A stretch of DNA of 64,000 nucleotides, taken from positions 1 to 64,000 of the forward strand of contig NZ_CAHJWJ010000018.1 of NCBI RefSeq assembly GCF_903642285.1, written 5' to 3'. This DNA is from Sphingomonas bacterium (GTDB lineage Bacteria > Pseudomonadota > Alphaproteobacteria > Sphingomonadales > Sphingomonadaceae). Below, one piece after another: positions 1 to 6,666 of the stretch; position 1 is the stretch's first letter; each line of letters begins with the position of its first letter. Below the pieces are notes generated by a model. It did not search any database. It saw nothing but the letters and a program-made list of their open reading frames with translations, and was not told where the DNA came from. Position numbers and translations under genes: made by a program.

Positions 1-315
1 CGGCGGCGCGGCGGGCAGCGCGCTGCCCCAGCTGGCGGGCGCGAGCTTGGCGTAGTTGGCGACGACCCGGTCGACCTCGGCCATCGCGGCGAACCCGGCG
101 GGGTCGATCGTTGCCGCGCAGCCGGTGACGATCAGCTCGGCACCCGGCCGCTCGCGGCGCAGGCGTCTGATCGCGGCGCGCGTTTCCTTGACGGCGGCGG
201 CGGTGACCGCGCAGCTGTTGACCACTACCGTGTCGCAGTCGCCGAGCAGTGCACGGATGGTTTCGCTTTCGGCGATGTTTAGGCGGCAGCCTAGGGTTAC
301 GACGTCTGCGGACAT
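1..315 (-). CDS. mtaB: MtaB-type tRNA methylthiotransferase, 5' end only
   Basis: Only the first 105 codons are inside the window; the gene runs off the left edge. The start is ATG at 315. The translation has the N-terminal methylthiotransferase (UPF0004) domain of the MiaB/MtaB radical-SAM family, with the three cysteines that hold the auxiliary 4Fe-4S cluster: the first in VTLGCRLN at about residue 10, the second in NSCAVT near 35, and the third in VTGCAA near 66. LGCRLN followed by IAESE is typical of MtaB, which adds a methylthio group to t6A37 of tRNA, rather than MiaB. The radical-SAM CxxxCxxC motif and the TRAM domain lie outside the window. Family assignment is firm; MtaB over other MTTases is likely. 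Confidence 0.85.
   Translation of the reverse strand, partial: MSADVVTLGCRLNIAESETIRALLGDCDTVVVNSCAVTAAAVKETRAAIRRLRRERPGAELIVTGCAATIDPAGFAAMAEVDRVVANYAKLAPASWGSALPAAPP
263..279. repeat. 17-bp direct repeat, copy 1 (inside mtaB 5' end)
   Basis: The 17 bases here, which encode the IAESE region of mtaB, recur exactly at 844-860 on the far side of the GIY-YIG cassette. Confidence 0.6.
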
Positions 316-424
316 GGCAGCGCGACGTAGGGATGGGGTGGGGGTAAGTCCACGGAAAGGACGGCGACCGCCTCGCGTCCCGAGCGCTTTGACCTTGCAA
401 ATCCATCCCTGTACCTATCCTGAT

Positions 425-456
425 CCACCCCCGCGAAGGCGGGGGCCCAGTTGGGA
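425..456 (+). repeat. Repeat family A, left arm of perfect 32-bp inverted repeat
   Basis: This 32-base element forms a hairpin with stem CCCCCGC, loop GAAG, stem GCGGGGG, followed by CCCAGTTGGGA. Its exact reverse complement is at 768-799. It ends 9 bases before the ATG of the GIY-YIG gene. Related inverted pairs without a gene inside occur at 32547-32650 and 53152-53260. Confidence 0.9.
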
Positions 457-465
457 AGCGCCCCG

Positions 466-762
466 ATGAGCGAACAAGCGTGCGTCTACATCATGGCCAG
501 CAAGCGCAACGGCACGATCTATATCGGCTCCGCCACCGACCTCGCGAAGCGCATATGGGAACACCGCAACGACGTCGTCCCCGGTTTCACGCGCCAGTAC
601 GACTGCAAGCTCCTGGTCTGGTACGAGGTCGCGGGAAGCTGGGAAGCCGCGCGGCTCCGCGAGCGGCAGATGAAGAAATGGAACCGCGCCTGGAAGCTGC
701 GCGAGATCGAAGGCTTCAACCCTGATTGGGAAGATTTGTACGACCGTGTGGCGTTGCCGTGA
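466..762 (+). CDS. Single-domain GIY-YIG endonuclease (copy 1)
   Basis: The protein has 98 residues from ATG 466; an in-frame ATG-less extension to 451 lies in the repeat and is unlikely. The GIY-YIG fold signature is clear: YIM at 8-10, YIG at 19-21, the catalytic-type Arg at 29 (AKRIWEH), and the metal-binding Glu at 66 within RLRERQMKKW. The C-terminus FNPDWEDLY is characteristic of the small stand-alone GIY-YIG proteins common in sphingomonads. There is no other domain, so it is not UvrC. It should cut DNA, probably at or near a short recognition sequence. The gene is tightly bracketed by perfect inverted repeats (425-456 and 768-799), which suggests that the repeats and the nuclease are a unit. 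Substrate is unknown. The sequence is GC-rich like its surroundings. Confidence 0.85.
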   Translation: MSEQACVYIMASKRNGTIYIGSATDLAKRIWEHRNDVVPGFTRQYDCKLLVWYEVAGSWEAARLRERQMKKWNRAWKLREIEGFNPDWEDLYDRVALP

Positions 763-767
763 GGACA

Positions 768-799
768 TCCCAACTGGGCCCCCGCCTTCGCGGGGGTGG
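768..799 (-). repeat. Repeat family A, right arm of perfect 32-bp inverted repeat
   Basis: Exact reverse complement of 425-456, beginning 5 bases after the stop codon of the GIY-YIG gene. The CCCAGTTGGGA ends of both arms point inward toward the gene. Confidence 0.9.
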
Positions 800-1078
800 A
801 GCGGTTACCACCTCGCGAGCTGTGAACAGCGAGGGGTACCTTCTCGCTTTCGGCGATGTTGAGAAGCGAGGGTGATGTTGCGGTTGTTGATCGGCGTCGA
901 ATGCACCCACTTTCGCGACGAGTTAGCCATCTTGTATTTTGCCTGGCTGCCGTCTAACGCTTCGCCAACGTTCAGTCACTGAACGCCCAATCCTAGCGCC
1001 CACGGGCGCACGCTGGCCGGCGAGGTTTCGCCCGCCGGCGTTTTGTGCGTTTTGTGGCCCGATTGGAGGTGAAGGCGC
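800..1078. other. Intergenic region upstream of ffh
   Basis: About 280 bases between the right arm of the family A repeat and ffh. Apart from the mtaB-like remnant at 835-900 I see no gene. It should contain the ffh promoter. A ribosome-binding sequence (GGAGGTGAAGG) lies just before the ATG at 1079. Confidence 0.6.
835..900 (-). pseudogene. Possible remnant of an mtaB 5' end
   Basis: Read on the minus strand, this stretch has ATCACCCTCG, then CTTCTCAACATCGCC and GAAAGCGAG, which aligns with the codons for TLGCRLNIAESE of mtaB if about 5 bases were lost. The 17 bases 844-860 are identical to mtaB 263-279. No open frame survives. It may be debris from an insertion or duplication that placed the GIY-YIG cassette here. 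A chance match is possible because the stretch is short. Confidence 0.35.
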
Positions 1079-2596
1079 ATGTTCGACAGTCTGAGCGACC
1101 GGCTAGGCGGCGTCTTCGATCGCCTGCGCGGTCGCGGCGCGCTGACCGAGGCGGACGTGCGGGCGGCGATGCGCGAGGTCCGCGTCGCGTTGCTCGAAGC
1201 GGACGTCGCGCTGCCCGTCGCGCGCAAGTTCGTCGACGAGGTCACCGAACAGGCGGTCGGCCACAACGTCCTGCGATCGATCACGCCCGGCCAGCAGGTC
1301 GTCAAGATCGTCAACGACGCGCTGGTCGCGATGCTGGGCGGCGCCGAGGGACAAACCGGTGCGTCCGAGCTGGACCTGAACGTCGCGCCACCCGCGATCG
1401 TCATGATGGTCGGGCTCCAGGGTTCGGGCAAGACGACGACGACCGCGAAGATCGCCAAGCGGCTGTCGGGCGGGCAGGGTGGGCGCGACCGCAAGAAGGT
1501 CTTGATGGCGTCGCTCGACGTCAATCGCCCCGCCGCGCAGGAACAGCTGGCGACTTTGGGCACGCAGATCGAGGTCGCGACGCTGCCGATCGTGCAGGGC
1601 CAGCAGCCGGTCGACATCGCCCGGCGGGCGATCCAGGCGGCGAAGCTGCAGGGCTACGACGTCCTGATGCTCGACACCGCGGGCCGGTTGCACGTCGACC
1701 AGGCGCTGATGGACGAGATGAAGGCGGTCGCCGACATCACGCGGCCGCAGGAGATCCTGCTCGTCGTCGATTCGCTGACCGGCCAGGACGCGGTCAACGT
1801 CGCGCAAAATTTCAGCGAGCAGGTGCCGCTGACGGGGATCGTGCTGACGCGGATGGACGGCGATGCGCGCGGCGGCGCGGCGCTGTCGATGCGCGCGGTG
1901 ACGGGCAAGCCGATCAAGTTCGCTGGCACGGGTGAGAAGCTCGATGCGCTGGAGGCGTTCCATCCGGAGCGTGTCGCGGGCCGTATCCTCGGCATGGGCG
2001 ACGTCGTGTCGCTCGTCGAGCGCGCCGCGGAATCGATCCAGCAGGAAGACGCCGAGCGCATGGCGTCGCGGCTGGCCAAGGGTCAGTTCGACATGAACGA
2101 CCTGCGCGGCCAGCTGCAGCAGATGCGGCGCATGGGTGGCCTCGGCGCGCTGGCGGGGATGATCCCCGGCATGAAGAAGGCGCAGAACGCGATGGCGGCC
2201 GCGCCCGGCAGCGACAAGGTGCTGGTGCATATGGAGGCGATCATCGGATCGATGACGCTGAAGGAGCGCGCCAAGCCCGAGGTCATCACCGCCAAGCGCA
2301 AGATCCGCATCGCCAAGGGCTCCGGCACCAATGTGCAGGACGTCAACAAGCTACTGAAGATGCACCTGGAAATGTCGACCGCGATGAAGAAGATCCGCAA
2401 AATGGGCGGCATCAAGGGCATGATGGCGATGCTGGGCAAGGGCGGCATGGGCGGCCTGGGCAACGCGATCGGCGGTGCCGACATGGGTGAGGCGATGAAG
2501 GGGCTCGGCGGCGGCCTGCCCGGCCTGCCGGGGCTTCCCGGATCGGGCGGCGGGTTGCCACCGGGCATGGCCGGTTTCGGCAACCGCAAGAAATAA
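1079..2596 (+). CDS. ffh: Signal recognition particle protein Ffh (SRP54)
   Basis: 505 residues. Ffh is the GTPase and signal-sequence-binding subunit of SRP; it pairs with 4.5S RNA and docks with FtsY to send inner-membrane proteins to SecYEG. The domain order is an N helical bundle (about 1-95), the G domain with P-loop GLQGSGKTT at 112-120, DTAGR near 197 and a GDARGG/TKLD-type region near 260, and a Met-rich M domain from about 330 (many MGG, KMxxM stretches). The C-terminal 50 residues are a Gly/Leu/Pro repeat tail ending FGNRKK, a common alphaproteobacterial variation. A strong Shine-Dalgarno precedes ATG 1079. It is the first gene of the ffh-rpsP-rimM-trmD-rplS group. Confidence 0.97.
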   Translation: MFDSLSDRLGGVFDRLRGRGALTEADVRAAMREVRVALLEADVALPVARKFVDEVTEQAVGHNVLRSITPGQQVVKIVNDALVAMLGGAEGQTGASELDLNVAPPAIVMMVGLQGSGKTTTTAKIAKRLSGGQGGRDRKKVLMASLDVNRPAAQEQLATLGTQIEVATLPIVQGQQPVDIARRAIQAAKLQGYDVLMLDTAGRLHVDQALMDEMKAVADITRPQEILLVVDSLTGQDAVNVAQNFSEQVPLTGIVLTRMDGDARGGAALSMRAVTGKPIKFAGTGEKLDALEAFHPERVAGRILGMGDVVSLVERAAESIQQEDAERMASRLAKGQFDMNDLRGQLQQMRRMGGLGALAGMIPGMKKAQNAMAAAPGSDKVLVHMEAIIGSMTLKERAKPEVITAKRKIRIAKGSGTNVQDVNKLLKMHLEMSTAMKKIRKMGGIKGMMAMLGKGGMGGLGNAIGGADMGEAMKGLGGGLPGLPGLPGSGGGLPPGMAGFGNRKK

Positions 2597-2632
2597 TCAA
2601 TCAACGCAATAAGCTACAAGGAAGACTATATA

Positions 2633-3127
2633 ATGGCACTCAGCATTCGTCTGTCGCGGGGCGGCTCCAAGAAGCGTCCTTACTACCGCATCATCGTCGC
2701 CGATGCGCGTAGCCCGCGCGATGGCAAGTTCATCGAGAAGATCGGCAACTACAACCCGCTTCTCGCCAAGGATAACGACCAGCGCGTCCAGATCGACGCC
2801 GAGCGCGCGAAATACTGGCTGTCGAACGGCGCGCAGCCGACCGACCGCGTCGCGCGCTTCCTCGATGTGGCGGGCGTGCGCGAGCGCGCGGCACGGCTGA
2901 ACCCCACCAAGGGCAAGCCCGGCGAGAAGGCCACCGAGCGCGCCGAGGAACGCGCGACCAAGCAGGCCGAAGCCGACGAGGCCGCCGCTGCCGCTGCAGC
3001 CGCTGCGACCCCCGCCGCCGACACGCCGGAAGAGGCCGAAGCCGTCGTCGCCGCCGATGTCGAGGCCGCGACCGAAACGCCGACGGCCGAGGCCGAGCAG
3101 GTCGCCGAGGCCACCAGCGAACAGTAA
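2633..3127 (+). CDS. rpsP: 30S ribosomal protein S16 with long acidic C-terminal tail
   Basis: 164 residues, about twice the usual S16 length. The first 85 or so residues are canonical S16 ([18 protein letters not shown], then [13 protein letters not shown]), a primary 16S-binding protein of the 30S body. From about residue 95 the chain becomes a low-complexity tail of Ala, Glu and Thr (runs of Ala near 120-130, then [11 protein letters not shown] and similar). Such extensions occur in sphingomonads and are probably disordered. The gene lies 36 bases after ffh with an AAGGAAG ribosome site before ATG 2633, and is likely transcribed with it. Confidence 0.96.
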   Translation: MALSIRLSRGGSKKRPYYRIIVADARSPRDGKFIEKIGNYNPLLAKDNDQRVQIDAERAKYWLSNGAQPTDRVARFLDVAGVRERAARLNPTKGKPGEKATERAEERATKQAEADEAAAAAAAAATPAADTPEEAEAVVAADVEAATETPTAEAEQVAEATSEQ

Positions 3128-3187
3128 GGCACGGATCATGGCACCGCGCGTTTCGTTCTTCCCGACCCGATAAGAAAGGAACGCGCG

Positions 3188-3334
3188 ATGACCTTGCCAC
3201 CCGATCCGCGAACGGCGTCCGATGAACCGGTGGAAACCGGACCCGATGTCGGCAACCGCGGCGTTTCCGCGGACGAACCCGCCGAAGGTGCCGACGACGA
3301 ACCCGCCGGGCAGCCCGGCTCCCCCGAGGGATGA
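3188..3334 (+). CDS. Small Pro/Asp/Glu-rich ORF between rpsP and rimM
   Basis: A 48-codon frame from ATG 3188 to TGA 3332-3334. It is preceded by GAAAGGAA with about 5 bases of spacing, a good ribosome-binding site, and it ends 7 bases before the rimM ATG, which suggests translational coupling. The product is acidic, low in hydrophobics and rich in Pro, Asp, Glu and Gly (begins MTLPPDPRTASDEP, ends GQPGSPEG), so it is probably disordered. I recognise no family. It could also be only a leader that tunes rimM translation, or a former N-terminal extension of RimM. Confidence 0.5.
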   Translation: MTLPPDPRTASDEPVETGPDVGNRGVSADEPAEGADDEPAGQPGSPEG

Positions 3335-3341
3335 TGAGTCC

Positions 3342-3830
3342 ATGTCCGTCGACACGGTGACTCTGGCGGTCGTCGTCGGTGCGCACGGGATCGGCGGCGA
3401 AGTGCGTCTGAAATCCTTTGCCGACGATCTGTCCGCCTACCGCGTCTTCAACGGCGGCGCGCTGACCATCCGGTCGCTGCGGCATGGTGGCAATGGCGCG
3501 ATCGCGCGGTTCGATCAGGTCGCCGATCGCACCGCCGCCGAGATGATGCGCGGCACCGAACTGACGGTGCCGCGCTCGGCGCTGCCGCCGCTGGGCGAAG
3601 GCGAGTATTATCACGCCGATCTGATCGGACTGCCGGTCGCCCTGGCCGACGGCTCGGCCATCGGACGCGTGGTCGCCGTCGAGAATTTCGGTGCCGGGGA
3701 CGTGATCGAGATCGAGCGGCCCGGTGCGGACGGCAAGCCCGGCGCACGCTTCATGGTGCCCATGCGACCCGAAGCGGTACCCGAATGGAACGCTCAGCGC
3801 CTCCTCCTGGACCCCGCGTTCGTCGTGTAA
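3342..3830 (+). CDS. rimM: 16S rRNA processing/maturation protein RimM
   Basis: 162 residues from ATG 3342 (upstream in-frame ATG at 3222 is rejected because it would overlap the small ORF and add unrelated sequence). RimM helps mature the 3' head domain of the 30S subunit and binds S19. The N-terminal half is the RimM beta-barrel (VVVGAHGIGGEVRLKSF, residues 9-25), the C-terminal half a PRC-barrel (EYYHADLIGLPV near 90, then PMRPEAVPEW near the end). It lies in the expected place between rpsP and trmD, although here trmD is displaced by three inserted genes. The stop is 3 bases from the convergent reductase gene stop. Confidence 0.95.
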   Translation: MSVDTVTLAVVVGAHGIGGEVRLKSFADDLSAYRVFNGGALTIRSLRHGGNGAIARFDQVADRTAAEMMRGTELTVPRSALPPLGEGEYYHADLIGLPVALADGSAIGRVVAVENFGAGDVIEIERPGADGKPGARFMVPMRPEAVPEWNAQRLLLDPAFVV

Positions 3831-3833
3831 CGG

Positions 3834-4739
3834 TCAGCGGCGGATCGGATGCCGGTCGGCCAGCAGATTGCGGATCGCGGTCGCGGCCACGCCGGCTTCT
3901 CCCATCGCATGGCTGATCTGATCCAGCCCGCGGACCACATCGCCGGCGGCGAACAGGCCGGGGATCGAGGTTCGCTGGTGCTCGTCGACCTCCAGGCAAC
4001 CCTCGTCGGTCGCGCGTGCGCCGGCCGCGACCGCCAGCTTGGAGCGGATGACCGATCCCATCGCGGGGTAGATGCTGTCGAAGTGCAGCGCGCCGGCGGG
4101 TGTATCGACGACGATCCGGTCGCCTTCGATCGCGAACCCGCGGCACGGACCGTCGACCCGCAAGATGCCGCCATCGTCCAGCGCGGCACAACAGGACGGG
4201 TCGAGCGTCAACGCGGCGGACGGTGCGATCAGCGTCAGGTCGCGCGTGTAGCCGCGCAGGAACAGCGCCTCCCGCATGCCGTGCGCGCCGTCCCCGATCA
4301 CACCGACGCGCTTGTCGGTGACTTCGTACCCGTCGCAGATCGGGCAATAGCGGATCAGACCCCGCGCGAGCGCCTCGTCATGCAGGTCGTCGGGCATCGC
4401 GGGCCGATTGTTGACCACCCCCGTCGCCAGCAGCACGGTGCACGCCGGCAAGCGGCCGTTCGTGGTCGACACGACGAAATTCTCACCGTCGCGCGCGATC
4501 GCGGTCGCCTCGACCATCTCGACCACCGCACCGTACTGTTCGGCTTGCGCCTGCATGAGCCCCAGCAGGTCGCGGCCCGGTATGCCGTCGGGGAAGCCCG
4601 CATGGTTACGGGTGCGCGGGATCGTCGCTGCGCGGCTCGATCCGTTGTCCAGCAAACGGATCGAAAGATGGAACCGGGCGAGATAGATCGCTGCGGTGAG
4701 GCCGGCCGGGCCGGCACCGATGATGATGCAGTCGTTCAT
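3834..4739 (-). CDS. Thioredoxin-reductase-like FAD/NAD(P)H oxidoreductase
   Basis: 301 residues from ATG 4739. The N-terminal FAD dinucleotide motif GAGPAG is at 8-13. A CPICDG motif (Cys132 and Cys135) occupies the place of the redox-active CATCDG of thioredoxin reductase. A second nucleotide-binding segment begins near 146 (VGVIGDGAHGM), and the C-terminal FAD motif is LFAAGDVVRG. The usual GGGDSA NADPH motif is altered to GDGAHGM, so the partner may not be thioredoxin. It stands alone on the minus strand, tail-to-tail with rimM, splitting the ribosomal operon. It is divergent from vapB. Function as a disulfide or related reductase is likely; the substrate is unknown. Confidence 0.85.
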   Translation of the reverse strand: MNDCIIIGAGPAGLTAAIYLARFHLSIRLLDNGSSRAATIPRTRNHAGFPDGIPGRDLLGLMQAQAEQYGAVVEMVEATAIARDGENFVVSTTNGRLPACTVLLATGVVNNRPAMPDDLHDEALARGLIRYCPICDGYEVTDKRVGVIGDGAHGMREALFLRGYTRDLTLIAPSAALTLDPSCCAALDDGGILRVDGPCRGFAIEGDRIVVDTPAGALHFDSIYPAMGSVIRSKLAVAAGARATDEGCLEVDEHQRTSIPGLFAAGDVVRGLDQISHAMGEAGVAATAIRNLLADRHPIRR

Positions 4740-4773
4740 TGGGACGGGAAGCCTTGGGACAGCAGGAGGTTCC

Positions 4774-4802
4774 TTGCTGGCATACGTGCGGCCGTATATA
4801 CA
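4774..4802 (+). promoter_or_regulatory. Predicted vapBC promoter with overlapping palindrome
   Basis: TTGCTG at 4774-4779 and TATACA at 4797-4802 are spaced by 17 bases, a sigma-70-like pair. The spacer carries an inverted repeat ATACG-N6-CGTAT (4782-4797), followed by the palindrome GTATATAC (4794-4801). This is the expected placement of an operator for an autoregulating VapB/VapC complex. It was assigned by eye. Confidence 0.5.
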
Positions 4803-4824
4803 GGACGTAGATACGGAGGTGGTC

Positions 4825-5094
4825 ATGGGCGAAGAATATCGTGCCAAGGTGTTCAAGTCGGGCAATTCGCTGGCGCTAAGGCTGCCGAAAGCGCTCGGGC
4901 TGGAGGATGGCGACGAGGTCGAACTGATCTCCGACGGCAAAGGGGGTTTCGAAATTCGGCCTCCTCTGGACGAGGCTGCGACACTGGATCGCCTGTACGG
5001 CAGCTTTTCGCCGGATTTCATGGATGGGGGACGGTTGCCCATGGACGATGTCGATCGTGATTGGTCGACGGCCTCCGATCGATCCGCCGCCTGA
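4825..5094 (+). CDS. vapB: AbrB-type antitoxin VapB
   Basis: 89 residues from ATG 4825, with GGAGGT at 4815-4820 as ribosome site. The N-terminus (YRAKVFKSGNSLALRLPKAL) is the swapped-hairpin AbrB/SpoVT DNA-binding domain found in VapB antitoxins; KSGNS and LRLPK are the family hallmarks. The C-terminal 40 residues, with acidic and aromatic positions around LYGSFSPDFMDGG, should be the part that wraps around and inhibits the toxin. It is immediately followed by vapC with no gap, the standard type II toxin-antitoxin layout, and likely represses its own promoter. Confidence 0.88.
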   Translation: MGEEYRAKVFKSGNSLALRLPKALGLEDGDEVELISDGKGGFEIRPPLDEAATLDRLYGSFSPDFMDGGRLPMDDVDRDWSTASDRSAA

Positions 5095-5484
5095 ATGCGG
5101 TTCATCCTCGATACCAATAGCTGCATCGACTTTGCCCGAGGCCGGTCGGCGTCGCTTCTCAGACGCATGAAGGAGCGGCGACGCGATGGTCTCGTCATGT
5201 CGGCGATCAGCTATGCCGAACTGTCGGTTGGCGCACGCGAACATAGCGAGGGCCCGGATCGCGAGCATCTCGAGACACTCGTCAGAATCGTACGAGTCGT
5301 ACCCTTCGATGCCGTGGCCGCTCGAGCCTATGGCAGGTTGGTTCGCGAGCACGGGGTGAAGCGGCATGACTTCGATCGGCTGATCGCGGCGCAGGCGCTG
5401 TCGCTGGACGTTACGCTCGTCACGAACAACGAGCGGCATTTCAACGGCATCGCAGGTCTTCGTGTAGAGAACTGGACGCGGTGA
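5095..5484 (+). CDS. vapC: PIN-domain ribonuclease toxin VapC
   Basis: 129 residues; the ATG at 5095 follows the vapB TGA directly. It is a PIN-domain RNase, expected to cleave tRNA or rRNA when released from VapB. The acidic active-site set is intact: Asp6 (ILDTN), Glu42 (SYAELSVG), Asp94 ([11 protein letters not shown]), and the TNNERHF motif at 110-116 that ends the domain. The toxin therefore looks functional. The stop codon overlaps the GTG start of trmD (GTGA at 5481-5484), so the essential trmD is probably translationally coupled to the toxin. The pair sits inside the ribosomal protein operon between rimM and trmD. Confidence 0.9.
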   Translation: MRFILDTNSCIDFARGRSASLLRRMKERRRDGLVMSAISYAELSVGAREHSEGPDREHLETLVRIVRVVPFDAVAARAYGRLVREHGVKRHDFDRLIAAQALSLDVTLVTNNERHFNGIAGLRVENWTR

Positions 5485-6215
5485 CCTTCACCGCCACGAT
5501 CCTGACGCTCTACCCAGACATGTTCCCTGGACCGCTCGGCCAATCGCTGGCCGGACGCGCGCTGGCGGACGGGAAATGGTCGTGCGAGGCGGTCAACATC
5601 CGCGATTTCGCAGCCGATAGACACCGGACGGTCGACGATACGCCGGCCGGGGGTGGTGCGGGAATGGTGCTTCGCGCGGATGTCGTGGCGGCCGCGCTCG
5701 ACGCCGTCACGGTCGGTGATCGCCCCGTCGTCGCACTCACTCCGCGCGGGAAGCCACTCACCCAGACGCGGGTGCGGACGCTCGCTGCCGGCCCCGGCCT
5801 CGTCCTCGTTTGCGGTCGGTTCGAGGGGTTCGACGAGCGGCTGTTCGATGCGCGGGCGATCGAGCAGATGTCGATCGGCGACTATGTCCTGTCGGGCGGC
5901 GAGATGGGGGCGCTGGTGCTGCTGGATGCTTGCATCCGGCTGCTTCCCGGCGTAATGGGCGCGACCTTGAGCGGCGTGGACGAGAGCTTCGAGACGGGGC
6001 TGCTCGAATACCCGCATTATACCCGACCCGGCATATGGGAAGGGCGCACGATCCCCGAAGTGCTGCGATCGGGGGATCATGCACGGATCGCGGCCTGGCG
6101 AAAGCGACAGGCCGAGATCGATACACGGCTAAGGCGGCCGGACCTTTGGGAGCGCCACGAGGGCGCTCGGGTCCAGTCGCCCTCTGGCGCGCAGGCGAAG
6201 AAGGACGACCGATGA
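5481..6215 (+). CDS. trmD: tRNA (guanine-N1-)-methyltransferase TrmD
   Basis: 244 residues with a GTG start at 5481. TrmD makes m1G37 in tRNAs that read CNN-type codons and prevents +1 frameshifting; it is essential in most bacteria. The SPOUT knot motifs are present: [10 protein letters not shown] at the N-terminus, [11 protein letters not shown] near 112 and [11 protein letters not shown] near 133, which bind SAM. The C-terminal domain holds the tRNA-binding Asp/Arg positions (HYTRP near 175). The start overlaps vapC by 4 bases and the stop overlaps rplS by 4 bases (ATGA). Confidence 0.97.
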   Translation: MTFTATILTLYPDMFPGPLGQSLAGRALADGKWSCEAVNIRDFAADRHRTVDDTPAGGGAGMVLRADVVAAALDAVTVGDRPVVALTPRGKPLTQTRVRTLAAGPGLVLVCGRFEGFDERLFDARAIEQMSIGDYVLSGGEMGALVLLDACIRLLPGVMGATLSGVDESFETGLLEYPHYTRPGIWEGRTIPEVLRSGDHARIAAWRKRQAEIDTRLRRPDLWERHEGARVQSPSGAQAKKDDR

Positions 6216-6604
6216 ATCTGATCCAGACGCTCGAAGCCGAGCAGATCGCCAAGTTCCTGGGCAACAAGACGATCCCCGAATTCCGTCCCGGCGATACGCT
6301 CAAGGTCGGCGTGAAGGTCGTCGAGGGCGAGCGCACCCGCGTGCAGAATTACGAAGGCGTGTGCATCGCGCGCTCGAACAAGGGCATGGGCAGCAACTTC
6401 ACCGTTCGCAAGATGTCGTTCGGCGAGGGCGTCGAGCGCGTCTTCCCGCTCTATTCGCCCAACGTCGAATCGATCGAGGTCGTCCGCAAGGGCGCGGTCC
6501 GCCGCGCCAAGCTGTATTATCTGCGCGGCCGCACCGGCAAGTCGGCGCGCATCGCCGAGCGTCGCGACACGCGGCCTGCAAAGGGTACTGCCGCCGCCGA
6601 GTGA
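6212..6604 (+). CDS. rplS: 50S ribosomal protein L19
   Basis: 130 residues from ATG 6212, overlapping the trmD stop. L19 lies at the 30S-50S interface. The conserved segments [22 protein letters not shown] and [14 protein letters not shown] are all present. The short Ala-rich C-terminus (KGTAAAE) is a lineage feature. It is the last gene of the operon and is followed by a strong intrinsic terminator at 6630-6666. Confidence 0.97.
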   Translation: MNLIQTLEAEQIAKFLGNKTIPEFRPGDTLKVGVKVVEGERTRVQNYEGVCIARSNKGMGSNFTVRKMSFGEGVERVFPLYSPNVESIEVVRKGAVRRAKLYYLRGRTGKSARIAERRDTRPAKGTAAAE

Positions 6605-6629
6605 AGGCGTGTAAGGGGATAGGGGATCG

Positions 6630-6666
6630 GGGCGCGAAGGCATCGGCTTTCGCGCCCTTTCTTTTT
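6630..6666 (+). terminator. Rho-independent terminator after rplS
   Basis: GGGCGCG (6630-6636) pairs with CGCGCCC (6651-6657), extended by A-T and G-C pairs around a CATCGG loop, followed by TTTCTTTTT. It ends the ffh-rplS transcription unit. Confidence 0.85.

Noticed and set aside
56..469. Plus-strand frame opposite mtaB
   Set aside because: The minus strand has the three conserved methylthiotransferase cysteines.
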